A stretch of 64,000 bases of DNA, taken from the NCBI GenBank assembly GCA_006247105.1, contig CM016925.1, positions 1,116,001 to 1,180,000 on the forward strand. Reading direction: 5' to 3'. Below are positions 8,067 through 17,323 of this stretch, in pieces. A program made the position numbers and the translations under genes. How positions within the stretch are numbered: the first letter of the stretch is position 1; each line of letters begins with the position of its first letter. Under the pieces are notes generated by a model. It was not told the DNA's origin, did no database searches, and saw nothing but the letters and a program-made list of their open reading frames with translations. The stretch is from Giardia muris (taxonomy: Eukaryota; Fornicata; Diplomonadida; Hexamitidae).

Positions 8067-11000
8067 ATGCATATCAGTGAGATCATTCTCGATGGGTTTA
8101 AGTCGTATGCAACCCAGGTGCGTGTAGGACCCTTCGACCGCTCGTTCAGTGCCATCACAGGGCTGAACGGGAGCGGGAAAAGTAACATCCTCGATGGGAT
8201 CTGCTTTGTCCTTGGAATCTCTATGCTTACACGCGTTCGGGTCACTACCCTCACCGAACTGATCTATAAGCAGGGCCAGGCGGGAGTGACGCGTGCCAGC
8301 GTCACCCTCGTCTTCGATAACAGAGATCGGCAGCGGTCTCCGCCTGGGTATGAGGATTACAGCCTCCTTGAAGTGACCCGGCAGGTCTTCAAGAATGGGA
8401 CGACAAAGTACCTCCTGAACGGGATGACGGCAAAGCTCAAGACCGTCAAGCAGCTCTTCCGGTCGGTTGGCCTGAGCATCGATAACCCAACCTTTCTTGT
8501 CATGCAAGGCCGCATCACAACCATTCTGAACATGCGTCCCCAGGAGGTGCTCAGCCTTCTTGAGGAGTGCACTGGGACACTCGTCTATGAATCGAATCGA
8601 CAGGAAGCAATGCGAACTTTTGAGCAGAAAGAAGCTAAGCTTCAAGGAATCGCCCAGACACTTCAGGAAGATATTCTCCCGCGGCTGCGTAAGCTCGAAG
8701 AGGAGCGGAATGCCGTGGCCGAGCTTGGGCGTGTCGAGCGCGTCCTAGAGATACTTGGAATTATTATCGGGGCCATATCTCTGTACACTTCCTTTGAGAT
8801 GCTTCGTAGAGCACGGGAACGTCAGGAACAGGCACAAAGGGCTCTACAACGAGAGGCTCAGACTCGCCGCCAGCTTGACACGGAAAAGGCGCAAACCCAG
8901 GAGGCATTGGCCCATGTTCGGGCGCAGCTTGCCACTGCGGTCGATAGTACTGAGCGGCGGGCCCTCTCGGAACGCTTTTCGCAGCTTGAGTCGAACTACC
9001 TCAGTTTCCAAGGGAAAGGACGACTATTAAAGGAGCAGCAGGATGATCTGTTTAAACAGCTCCATCAGCGTGAGGGACGTCAAAAGGCGCTCAGTTCTCG
9101 CATCGCAGATCTCCGTACACGGCTCGCGACCATTGAGAGGTCTTCTGACCTCGTCAGGCTTCAGCGTACAATTGAGAACTTACAGGCTGAAATTACAACC
9201 ACTGAGGCTTCATTGCTCTTGGCAGCCAAAGGAAACCTAAGCCGGGATGAATTGACATCTCAGTGTTCGTATCTCACTCTGAAATCTGTTCTACAAGGGT
9301 CGATGGATGGAGTTCTCGAGGAGCTTGTTACAGGGCTTTTGCGTCAGATCCCAGGCTCCGATGTCTATCTCGCCCCCATCTCCGACATCATCCTTACCTT
9401 TCTACATGAGGGTATGACCAGTGGAGCAATTATATTACACGCTACGACCAAATCACTCAGTGGTGTCGTTGAAGAGGCGATCGAGGCTATCTTTCGCGCT
9501 CGTGGTGATCCACAATATCTGACACCATTAGAAATAAGTTTTGGGCTGAAGAAGTATGAGTCCGACTCGCTTCGTGCTGCTGAGCATACTTTCGGAGAGA
9601 TTGTATCATTATACGCTCGTCTTGACCACGCCGCACAGGAGGAGCTTTCACGCGCTAAGGAATCCGACAATGTTGGATTTACCGCTCTGCAAACAATCCT
9701 TGACGAGGCTTTCGGACTCCTTCGTAAGGTGCAGAACTGTGCCCGGGACTTGCAGGCTATCTATCCTACTCTCGACGAATATATCGAGCAACAGAGGAAT
9801 TTAGAGGTCCGTGTCTATGGAGAAGACTTGACGGCCATACTTACGTTTCTTGATGAGATTCTTTCTGTTCCTCATGGGGATGCTCTCCAGAGCTTATACG
9901 TCAAAACACAGGGCTATTTGAGCTTTTTGGCGCAGGAGAACGCGTCGGAGCTTGCCGTAACGGGTTTTGGGACTACCAGTGCGATCAATAACCAGGATTC
10001 ATCCATTTCAACGGAGGGATTCAATTATCTCGATAACCTTGATTCTGCATTACGAGCGGTCTCGAAGCGAATCACAACGTACATTAGCCTTCTTGGGCGG
10101 AGCCTCAGCACCCTCAGAGGCCATGCAAGCGCCTTCTCTTGTACTACCACCGCGGGACAGCAGCAGACGGCGGCAATCCGATCCATCATTGTCGAGGCAG
10201 GGCGAGCTGGTGTTCGGAACTCGGCACAAGTTATCCAGATGCTAATGGGGATTGATGGCAAGGTGCGGGTGCAGCACGACCTTATTGGGCCCATTCTAGC
10301 ATTCCTACAGTTGAATGAAGAGGTGATCCTAGGGTTAGGATCCAATAGACTCCAACTCGTCCGAGTTTTGGAGCTAGCCAGCGCGTCCAAGCTCATGCAT
10401 ATCGCCTTCATGACAGCCACGGCGGCTGCAGGCTTCGTTCGCTCGAGCCATTGCACCACACGCATCACCGCTGTCCCTCTAGATACAGTACGTGTGACTC
10501 GAATCACGGCTGATATGCGGGAACGTGTCCGGGCGCGAGGTGGCGTCTTTGCCGCGGATTGCTTCATATCCATTAACGATACGATTCTGGATTATACTTT
10601 CGGTACCACTGTCATTTGCGAGACCCTTGATGACGCAAACAGAATTGCGTATGACAGACAGCTGGGTTATAAGTGCATTACACTCGATGGAGATATTGTG
10701 GATGCTTCGGGTAGCATCTCAGGCGGAAGCCGGAGCTTTGACATGTCAACCTCTGCAAGTGTCTTTGATGTGATGCAGGAGTATCGGGATCGGGTTGGAA
10801 TGGCACCGTTCCTCACTTCTGTGAGCGGTGGGTTATCCTACGTCTCTCCTAACCCCGATGCCGAGCGGCTCTTCACTAGCTTTGCAAATAAGGACTCGAT
10901 GTTCGGCACGGCTGAGAAGCTTGTGGACCGTTTAACGGCAATAGTTGGGTCTCTTCGAGGAGCATTAACCCAGTATGACTCGGCAACCACACGGCTCAGC

Positions 11001-12662
11001 GCAGCATTGAGCGATCGTAAGATCAGTCATGTTACCGTGGGATCCGAGGTCGCCGCATTCTTGGCACGAGCTCATACCGAGTATCTTCTCCTTCCTGCGC
11101 AACTTACAGTCTTCAGAAGTACAGTGAAGACTCGAAAAACCATTCAGTCTCTTTCGCTCAACGCTGCTCTTCAAGTGACTGAGATCCTTGTCGCACGGCG
11201 TCTTCTAACCCATGTCACTCCTCTTACAAAGTCGATCTCTGTTGATGATCCGATAGCTGTGCGGAAACATCTTACAGAACTGCAAACGATGCTTCAACAG
11301 TCCGAGCAGGAACAAAACAACTTCTATCGGGAGAATGACGTCTCTACTCTCGAGGCCGAGCTTGCAACTTCGGTCGATGAGCTCCAAGTCGTTGTTACAC
11401 ACATCCAGGAGACGCAGAGACATCTTGAGGGCCTACGGAACCGGGCATTGGCAATGAATGCCACACTTGCAGAGGCTGCAGCACAATTGGACGAGCATCG
11501 GGCGCGTTGTGAGGCTCAAGACGCACATGTCACACGTCTGACGGAACAGTGTGCAGAGCAAGAGGCGGCCCTTCGGGATGTTGAGGAACGCTTCCGGTCG
11601 GTGGACCGGTCCATTGAACAGGCAACCGAAGAGTCTTTACAGGCTCAAGGAACTCTCTCCGAGGTGGCGCATCAGGTTGAAGCAGATACGGCCTTAAGAA
11701 TTCATTTCCTCCTCCTTTCCATTGTGACTGGCCCAAATACTCTTCTGACAAACATCCCGAACGATTGCATCTCACGAAATGCACTCCACACGCTTACCAA
11801 TCTTGTCTCCACAGCTTTTGATGCGCAAGGCCGTCCTATTGATGAGGAGTTTCGTGCAAGCTATGAGGCCATGGCTGGAACTTTGGCTGCATCAAGCATC
11901 GTGTCGAGCTTTTTAACGAATGCTCGAGTCTCGACTCAAGAGTCTATGGATATGCTTCACCTCCTCATGTATGGAGGCTGTGTTGAGCGGGGACTTCCAG
12001 TGGAAAGCCGGATAGACGCTATTGACTTGGAGGCGCTTGTCAAGTACGTGAGGCAGGAGCACGCCCATCTGCGCCTACATGCAGGCACATCGACAATCGT
12101 GCCGAATGCATATGAGGAGCTGCGGCGGAACGCATCAGAACTTCAGAAGATGCACGACCAGATTCTCACCGATAAGGCGAAGATCCTATCATTGATCTCT
12201 CAAATCGATAGCCAGAAGCTCGAGTCTCTTCATGCTAGCCACCAGCAGGTTAACCGAGATCTGGATGCAACGTTCGGAATGCTTCTTCCAGGAGCCTCCG
12301 CACAGCTTCAGATGGTTGACTCTAGAGACATCACAAAGGGATTGACTTTCAACGTACGACTTGAGAACACGCATACTACTCTTTCCGGCCTTTCGGGTGG
12401 GCAGAGGAGTCTCCTAGCCTTGAGTCTCATCTTTTCCTTACTTCTCTACAAACCGTGTCCCATCTACATCCTCGATGAGATCGACGCGGCCTTGGACTTA
12501 AGTCATACGCAACATATTGGTGCGCTCATTCGCACAAAGTTTCCCCAGAGCCAATTTCTCGTCGTCTCGTTAAAAGATGGTCTCTTTTCGAACGCTAATG
12601 TCCTATTTCGCGTCCGCTTCGTCGGCGGCTCAAGCCTTGTCGAACGTCACTCAATTGGATAG
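8067..12662 (+). CDS. SMC2: SMC2, condensin ATPase subunit
   Basis: 1531-residue structural-maintenance-of-chromosomes protein, the SMC2 half of the condensin heterodimer that compacts mitotic chromosomes. Order: N-terminal ATPase head with GFKSYA and Walker A GLNGSGKSN (32-40). Then the SMC2-specific NPTFLVMQGRITTILNMRPQ, first arm, hinge (about 725-890, ending TLDGDIVDASGSISGGS), second arm, ABC signature LSGGQRSL (about 1440) and Walker B IYILDEIDAALDLSHTQ (about 1465). The C-terminus SQFLVVSLKDGLFSNANVLF is typical of SMC2. It is about 300 residues longer than usual (about 1200). The excess lies in both arms, at about 390-530 and 1205-1335, where the sequence looks globular rather than coiled coil. 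Start taken at MHISEI, as in other SMC2 proteins. Confidence 0.95.
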   Translation: MHISEIILDGFKSYATQVRVGPFDRSFSAITGLNGSGKSNILDGICFVLGISMLTRVRVTTLTELIYKQGQAGVTRASVTLVFDNRDRQRSPPGYEDYSLLEVTRQVFKNGTTKYLLNGMTAKLKTVKQLFRSVGLSIDNPTFLVMQGRITTILNMRPQEVLSLLEECTGTLVYESNRQEAMRTFEQKEAKLQGIAQTLQEDILPRLRKLEEERNAVAELGRVERVLEILGIIIGAISLYTSFEMLRRARERQEQAQRALQREAQTRRQLDTEKAQTQEALAHVRAQLATAVDSTERRALSERFSQLESNYLSFQGKGRLLKEQQDDLFKQLHQREGRQKALSSRIADLRTRLATIERSSDLVRLQRTIENLQAEITTTEASLLLAAKGNLSRDELTSQCSYLTLKSVLQGSMDGVLEELVTGLLRQIPGSDVYLAPISDIILTFLHEGMTSGAIILHATTKSLSGVVEEAIEAIFRARGDPQYLTPLEISFGLKKYESDSLRAAEHTFGEIVSLYARLDHAAQEELSRAKESDNVGFTALQTILDEAFGLLRKVQNCARDLQAIYPTLDEYIEQQRNLEVRVYGEDLTAILTFLDEILSVPHGDALQSLYVKTQGYLSFLAQENASELAVTGFGTTSAINNQDSSISTEGFNYLDNLDSALRAVSKRITTYISLLGRSLSTLRGHASAFSCTTTAGQQQTAAIRSIIVEAGRAGVRNSAQVIQMLMGIDGKVRVQHDLIGPILAFLQLNEEVILGLGSNRLQLVRVLELASASKLMHIAFMTATAAAGFVRSSHCTTRITAVPLDTVRVTRITADMRERVRARGGVFAADCFISINDTILDYTFGTTVICETLDDANRIAYDRQLGYKCITLDGDIVDASGSISGGSRSFDMSTSASVFDVMQEYRDRVGMAPFLTSVSGGLSYVSPNPDAERLFTSFANKDSMFGTAEKLVDRLTAIVGSLRGALTQYDSATTRLSAALSDRKISHVTVGSEVAAFLARAHTEYLLLPAQLTVFRSTVKTRKTIQSLSLNAALQVTEILVARRLLTHVTPLTKSISVDDPIAVRKHLTELQTMLQQSEQEQNNFYRENDVSTLEAELATSVDELQVVVTHIQETQRHLEGLRNRALAMNATLAEAAAQLDEHRARCEAQDAHVTRLTEQCAEQEAALRDVEERFRSVDRSIEQATEESLQAQGTLSEVAHQVEADTALRIHFLLLSIVTGPNTLLTNIPNDCISRNALHTLTNLVSTAFDAQGRPIDEEFRASYEAMAGTLAASSIVSSFLTNARVSTQESMDMLHLLMYGGCVERGLPVESRIDAIDLEALVKYVRQEHAHLRLHAGTSTIVPNAYEELRRNASELQKMHDQILTDKAKILSLISQIDSQKLESLHASHQQVNRDLDATFGMLLPGASAQLQMVDSRDITKGLTFNVRLENTHTTLSGLSGGQRSLLALSLIFSLLLYKPCPIYILDEIDAALDLSHTQHIGALIRTKFPQSQFLVVSLKDGLFSNANVLFRVRFVGGSSLVERHSIG

Positions 12663-12673
12663 TTCACAACCAG

Positions 12674-13903
12674 TCAAAGCTTTGAGTGCCGAGCTGGGGT
12701 ATATGAGAGGCAAGTCGACGCCTCTTCGTCGCTCATCATGGGGTCAAGGGCCGCGACAAGCGCCTTGGGGTCCAGTTGGCAGAACTGTTGATATTTCTGA
12801 TAATGGTTCTGTAGCTCCTGTGGTAATGAATCCTTTCGAAGGCAAACCGAGCCTTGACAGGCTGCAAGCAAGGTCACTTCCATGTTGCATAGATCCGCCA
12901 CCCATTCCTGTAAGCACTTAACAAACACTAGCCGCTCCGCCTGGGAGTAGGTTGATACGTATGTTTTTCCTGCCCGCGCCTCAAACAGAAGCTGTTGCAC
13001 GCTCTGAAACTTGGAATAGAAGAGGCTCAATATGGTCCGATAGACGGTCGACGTCTTAGGAATCGGTGCTAGAGACTGCATTGCGTTGATTGTCACGTCG
13101 TTGACCCCGGCATCCATGTAATCCGCTTCCTTGTGCAATCGCTCTATCTGCTGCTGCAAGCGAGTGACTTGGGTCCGCAGAGTGAGGCAAGTTTCGCATG
13201 CCGTTGTCGTTGGCCGTGCAGATGGCTCCATGTGAATGTATCCTGCCGCAACCGTTTGCAAAACGGCTGGAGTAAGACGAGTGGGAGTCTGCAATGTAGT
13301 CACTTCCGACGGAAGCTCCTGTGCATACATCTTCCCATAGATTGCTAGCTCTTGCCAGGCTTGATCCAGCCGCCCAGCTGCTTCTGTATCTCCTAATGCT
13401 TCCGCAAGCTTGTAGGCCTGCATGGCATGCTCCTCCAGAACATGCTCTGGGTATTCAAGGATATATCCCAGTCCACAACGCCTCCGTAGAAGAACAGCAA
13501 CTGCAGGAGCAAAGAGCCCATTATCAACGGAAAGCGCCCCGAGTAAGGGGAGGAGGGCCTCAATGGCGGGCCTCGACTCATGGCGAATCGCATAATAGAG
13601 GGCACTTCGAGGCTCAGCACCAGGTTCAGATATGATTCCATAAGTGGCCTCGAGGCTAGCCAGAACCCCAATGGCATCTGCCTGGTTGAAGCCGATGGCG
13701 TGGACGAGGGCTGTATAGCCCTGTGCGTCAGCGATGCCTACCTCTGAGAGTAAGGCCCGAACGCACTCAGTATGGCCGTTGCGTGCGGCGTACATGAGGG
13801 CTGTGCAGCCATCTCCGTCACACTTCCGGAGCATGGTGAGGTGATTCTTGATGAACGTGGCATCACCCTTGCGTGCGGCATCAAACCACTCGAGGGATGC
13901 CAT
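12674..13903 (-). CDS. Ankyrin-repeat protein (21.1 type) with C-terminal helical region
   Basis: 409-residue protein. Clear ankyrin repeats cover about residues 1-105 (DGDGCTALMYAARNGHTECV, then DAQGYTALVHAIGFNQ). They are followed by weaker ones and a long non-repeat part with a short coiled coil near 235-262 (LRTQVTRLQQQIERLHKEAD). Giardia encodes a very large family of such proteins ('Protein 21.1'), mostly of unknown function and probably scaffolds. Its stop is 11 bases from the SMC2 stop (convergent). Its ATG is only 5 bases from the ATG of the next, divergent gene. Confidence 0.85.
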   Translation of the reverse strand: MASLEWFDAARKGDATFIKNHLTMLRKCDGDGCTALMYAARNGHTECVRALLSEVGIADAQGYTALVHAIGFNQADAIGVLASLEATYGIISEPGAEPRSALYYAIRHESRPAIEALLPLLGALSVDNGLFAPAVAVLLRRRCGLGYILEYPEHVLEEHAMQAYKLAEALGDTEAAGRLDQAWQELAIYGKMYAQELPSEVTTLQTPTRLTPAVLQTVAAGYIHMEPSARPTTTACETCLTLRTQVTRLQQQIERLHKEADYMDAGVNDVTINAMQSLAPIPKTSTVYRTILSLFYSKFQSVQQLLFEARAGKTYVSTYSQAERLVFVKCLQEWVADLCNMEVTLLAACQGSVCLRKDSLPQELQNHYQKYQQFCQLDPKALVAALDPMMSDEEASTCLSYTPARHSKL

Positions 13904-13908
13904 TTTTG
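13904..13908. promoter_or_regulatory. 5-bp spacer between divergent start codons
   Basis: The minus-strand ankyrin ATG (13903-13901) and the plus-strand membrane-protein ATG (13909) are separated only by TTTTG. If both starts are right, each promoter lies inside the other gene's coding sequence. Confidence 0.55.
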
Positions 13909-14481
13909 ATGCTATCGAGGCAGACCTTCATACTCGTCTATAGCGCTCTTATCACCCTGGCCATTCAGGTGGTTCTTCTCGCTCGAAGGCAACGCTTCCG
14001 GCCTACAATCCTCTTGACGGGCACCAATGAGGCAGCCAGCCTAGCTTTATTCAGACATTTGATAGCGCCATCGAAGGGTCCCGACTCTCTTGCAGACATC
14101 TCCGAACATTACGGCACCATCGAGGCCTTAGAGTGCAAGATGGTCGTGGTATATATCCCACGTGCTAAGCTAGCCGAGTACTTGCGTAGAAACCGTGTCG
14201 CCGTCCGCAACACAATGCTCACCGTCTACACGACCACTCCTGGAGCCTGGGACGAGGCGGTTCAGGACATCCAGCTCCTCTTCGAGGCCCGATGGTTAGG
14301 TTCGGATGTAATATTATCCCTTCTCAGTCCCTATAGCGCTATGCTTCGGAACCGGGTCGAGATGGCCTTGCATGAGAGAGGGGTGCCAGCCCATGAAGTC
14401 GAAGACCGCCTCCTCCATGTCGTAGATGCCGAGGCTACATACCCTCTCGCTCTTTATCAAGCCATTGTGCAGCATGCATAA
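13909..14481 (+). CDS. Membrane-anchored small GTPase-like protein, possible SR-beta
   Basis: 190-residue protein. One N-terminal membrane segment (about 6-28, FILVYSALITLAIQVVLLAR) is followed by a basic RRQR and a strand-loop-helix that looks like a GTPase P-loop region (RPTILLTGTNEAASLALFRHL). This layout matches the SRP receptor beta subunit, an ER-membrane Arf-like GTPase. However, the P-loop lacks the GK[ST] and I see no convincing NKxD, so nucleotide binding is doubtful. It could be a divergent SR-beta or an unrelated single-pass protein. The ATG at 13909 is preferred to one 12 codons earlier because it follows TTTTTG and does not overlap the divergent gene. Confidence 0.45.
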   Translation: MLSRQTFILVYSALITLAIQVVLLARRQRFRPTILLTGTNEAASLALFRHLIAPSKGPDSLADISEHYGTIEALECKMVVVYIPRAKLAEYLRRNRVAVRNTMLTVYTTTPGAWDEAVQDIQLLFEARWLGSDVILSLLSPYSAMLRNRVEMALHERGVPAHEVEDRLLHVVDAEATYPLALYQAIVQHA

Positions 14482-14484
14482 AAA

Positions 14485-16128
14485 ATGTACAGCGACTCTG
14501 CAGGCACTCTCCTCCTCCTGACGACTCCCCCTGCCAGCCGTGCAGACCGCCTCTCTCAGTACCAGGCTGTTCTTGGGAACGGTTCTTGCGAACGACGTCA
14601 CCCCTTTTCAGAACCCTGCACCCAAGTCCATTACGATGCTCGCCGCTCTCTCTGGACCTTCTTCCAGACGCCCCTCACATACATCTATAACGATCTCACC
14701 GCCTCGGAGCTTCGGGATGCATATCAGGAGCTCCTCAATGCTGGAAGCTCCAACTCACGGACATTTGTCGCTATGCATCAGTCTCTCTTCGAGCGCTTCG
14801 TGATGGACACGCTGGCGCAGTATCCCGAGTTTCCTGCATACTTCCAGGGCTTCACTGACGTCTTGGAGCCGCTCTATTATACTGCCCTGTGCGAAGAGTA
14901 TCTTGTTCCTACTAGCCCTGCCACCCAGAAGCTATTGGAGACCTTCGCAAACGCTGTTACTGCAACGACCCAAGACGCGGAGGATTTCGTGGTCGAGCCC
15001 ACCCCCCCTTGCGAGATGGACACTCTGTATACACTTCCGTACTCCCAACTGCTTAGTTTGGCCTACAGCTTATGCCAGAACTATCTCTTCATGTACCTGG
15101 ACGCGAACCGGTACTCCCTTGTGCGCGTGGCACAGCTGTCCTTTGAGCCACTTCTACGCCTCATTGATTCTGAGCTTTACGGGGTTCTTGGAACCAACGA
15201 GAGCCTTGGGCCCGAGTGCCAGCTCATCCTCCTCGGGTCTGTTATAACGGGGGGGCTGCATAACATTCCCTCCATCTACGGGAAGTTGCGGCTTCTTGAT
15301 GGGCTAGTTGCTGGCGGGACCATTTTCTCGATTGTCGTCTCGATGGCTTTACAAAGCCTCGCAATGCACTTGCATATCCCCGGCGCATTCGCAACGAAGT
15401 GCAAGTCGAACGATTACACATGTTATCATGGGCTCTTCTTCTGCCGTCCGGCGCTCCAGGATTTTGACTATGCTCCCTCTCGGCCGACTCTCGACGACGT
15501 CAACCGGATTCATGTCGTGGATGTTGCGGAGACTGACGTATCTGGAGGCCCCCAACTCCTTCAAGCCTTACCTGCGGCATGTGAGACGGTTGAAACCGCC
15601 ATCCCTCGGCTAGTTGATTACGCCCTCAACTTCTCTCTTATCTTCGTATTGCTTTCACGTCGTGCTATTGGAAATGAACATGATGCACAAGAACTAGCCG
15701 ATTATGTGTCACGAGTTTCTGGGAAACTCCTCTCGGGGGCCACATTTGTAAGAAAGGTCATTGCGAAGGGGATGCTTTCCGACGGCGGTAATGGCCCATT
15801 GACGCCTGGGCGTGCACTCGACGCCCTAGCAACTTGGACGCTTTCTGACATTCCATTCGAGCTGACTCCATATCTTTCGCTTCTCTATGAGAGCATGGAA
15901 TCGGACAAGAAGAACCATTGGCAGAAGACCTTGACAGATCGTGGGATCTTCGTTAATAACAAGAAGCTTGCCCAGACGCTCTCGAAGAGCCAGATTCAAG
16001 TCTTCCTACAGAAGAACGCGGTCCCCATCGCGTTGGGAACGCTCTCTGCTGTCGCGATTGTCGCGGGAGTCGTTGCAGGAGCCGTCGCAGGTGCACGTTC
16101 TCGGCCGAGTCCTGGGAAGAATAAATGA
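14485..16128 (+). CDS. Hypothetical tail-anchored protein
   Basis: 547-residue protein of unknown function. The sequence is mostly helical. A strongly hydrophobic small-residue segment near the C-terminus (about 512-537, ALGTLSAVAIVAGVVAGAVAGA) is followed by a short basic tail, so it looks tail-anchored. A weaker hydrophobic stretch lies near 275-298 (GGTIFSIVVSMALQSLAMHL). The start follows CATAAAAA, 3 bases after the previous stop. Its last codons overlap the next gene by ATGA. I recognise no domain; a traffic or membrane-contact role is possible but unsupported. Confidence 0.7.
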   Translation: MYSDSAGTLLLLTTPPASRADRLSQYQAVLGNGSCERRHPFSEPCTQVHYDARRSLWTFFQTPLTYIYNDLTASELRDAYQELLNAGSSNSRTFVAMHQSLFERFVMDTLAQYPEFPAYFQGFTDVLEPLYYTALCEEYLVPTSPATQKLLETFANAVTATTQDAEDFVVEPTPPCEMDTLYTLPYSQLLSLAYSLCQNYLFMYLDANRYSLVRVAQLSFEPLLRLIDSELYGVLGTNESLGPECQLILLGSVITGGLHNIPSIYGKLRLLDGLVAGGTIFSIVVSMALQSLAMHLHIPGAFATKCKSNDYTCYHGLFFCRPALQDFDYAPSRPTLDDVNRIHVVDVAETDVSGGPQLLQALPAACETVETAIPRLVDYALNFSLIFVLLSRRAIGNEHDAQELADYVSRVSGKLLSGATFVRKVIAKGMLSDGGNGPLTPGRALDALATWTLSDIPFELTPYLSLLYESMESDKKNHWQKTLTDRGIFVNNKKLAQTLSKSQIQVFLQKNAVPIALGTLSAVAIVAGVVAGAVAGARSRPSPGKNK

Positions 16129-17309
16129 GTACGGTCAGTTCAGGTGATGGTCCTCTACTCATCCCAGCAGAACGGCACGTGTCCCCTGTGGTTCGCGTCT
16201 TCCAACGAGTACTTGGCTTCACGTTTTTCGTAACGCTCCTTCCAGCCATCGTACTCGCAACGATGGCGTGGCTGATCCCCGCGATCTTGGTCTGTAACAA
16301 TGTGACCGTTCACACGGAGAATACATCCTTGCCCATGGACCTTCAAACACATCTTGCCGATGTTCCGGGACAGGACCTTAGCATCTTGGTTCTCGATGGT
16401 ACCATAGCACATGTACAGCTTACTGGGAGTGAGCTTGCCAACATATCATATGAGGCTTTAGTGAAGGACGTTGAGGTGGAGTTGGAGACGTTGAATACAA
16501 CTCAGCAATTAACTCTGCGTACACGAAAGAGGAATCCCTTTAAGTGTAGTTATCTTGAGGGTACCTTTCCAGTCTTCAACGCTAAGAGCATTAGCATCGA
16601 GCTGGACCCAACGACAACAGGTGCCATTGAACTAATCAACCTATCTACTCCTTGTACTATCCGTTCACGCTCATCCTTCATCGCTGTGTCTGGTGAGAAT
16701 ATTACGGCCCCACTCGCCGTCGACATGACGGGTTCAGTCACATTGATTGGGGCGGCGATGGATAACTTAACGATCACCCGTTGTCTCCATCTCACAGCCG
16801 CCAACCTTTCGGCCACAAGAGTTCAGGTGGGTGCCTCAAAAGGAATCAAACTCCTTTGGGATCCTATTGCAAAGGACCCTATTGATAGTATCACTCTTGA
16901 TTTCGTAACCCTTCAGACCTGGGCAGGTTCCCCTTACCATTTGTGTCTTATAGCAGAGTCTTTATTTGGGAATCTCACCCAGCCTCGATTACTTCACCTG
17001 AACTCTATTGGGCTTGTAGCGATGAGTTCGTTGAGCTATTATCGGGGTGGTGAGCTTATCACTACGGTTCAGGCAAGTGCGACGTCAATCCCGACAAACT
17101 CGGAGATTATAATCGCCCTTCCCACTCCAGTACATCTACAGATAACAGTCTCTGCTGGTTCTCTTGATGCAACTGTTGAGGTGGCCGGATCAGAGCCTTA
17201 TGGGACTACTGTTATGCCACAGATCTTACTTAATGCTCGCAATAGAGGTAATATCGTCTGTGTGATCTACCATCGAGGAGACCCGACCCCTGACTTATGT
17301 CTGTCGTAG
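16125..17309 (+). CDS. Hypothetical type II membrane protein
   Basis: 394 residues. A basic cytosolic head precedes one membrane segment at about 32-56 (FTFFVTLLPAIVLATMAWLIPAIL). A long, beta-rich, probably lumenal domain follows, with many N-x-S/T sites (NNVT, NTS, NIS, NTT, NLS, NIT, NLT). Giardia makes only very short N-glycans but uses such sites. No family recognised. The start overlaps the previous stop in ATGA. Confidence 0.7.
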   Translation: MSTVSSGDGPLLIPAERHVSPVVRVFQRVLGFTFFVTLLPAIVLATMAWLIPAILVCNNVTVHTENTSLPMDLQTHLADVPGQDLSILVLDGTIAHVQLTGSELANISYEALVKDVEVELETLNTTQQLTLRTRKRNPFKCSYLEGTFPVFNAKSISIELDPTTTGAIELINLSTPCTIRSRSSFIAVSGENITAPLAVDMTGSVTLIGAAMDNLTITRCLHLTAANLSATRVQVGASKGIKLLWDPIAKDPIDSITLDFVTLQTWAGSPYHLCLIAESLFGNLTQPRLLHLNSIGLVAMSSLSYYRGGELITTVQASATSIPTNSEIIIALPTPVHLQITVSAGSLDATVEVAGSEPYGTTVMPQILLNARNRGNIVCVIYHRGDPTPDLCLS

Positions 17310-17323
17310 AGCGACATAAAAAG

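Noticed and set aside
10025..10573. 182-residue minus-strand ORF inside SMC2
   Set aside because: Lies opposite the SMC2 hinge; Ser/Arg-rich shadow frame.
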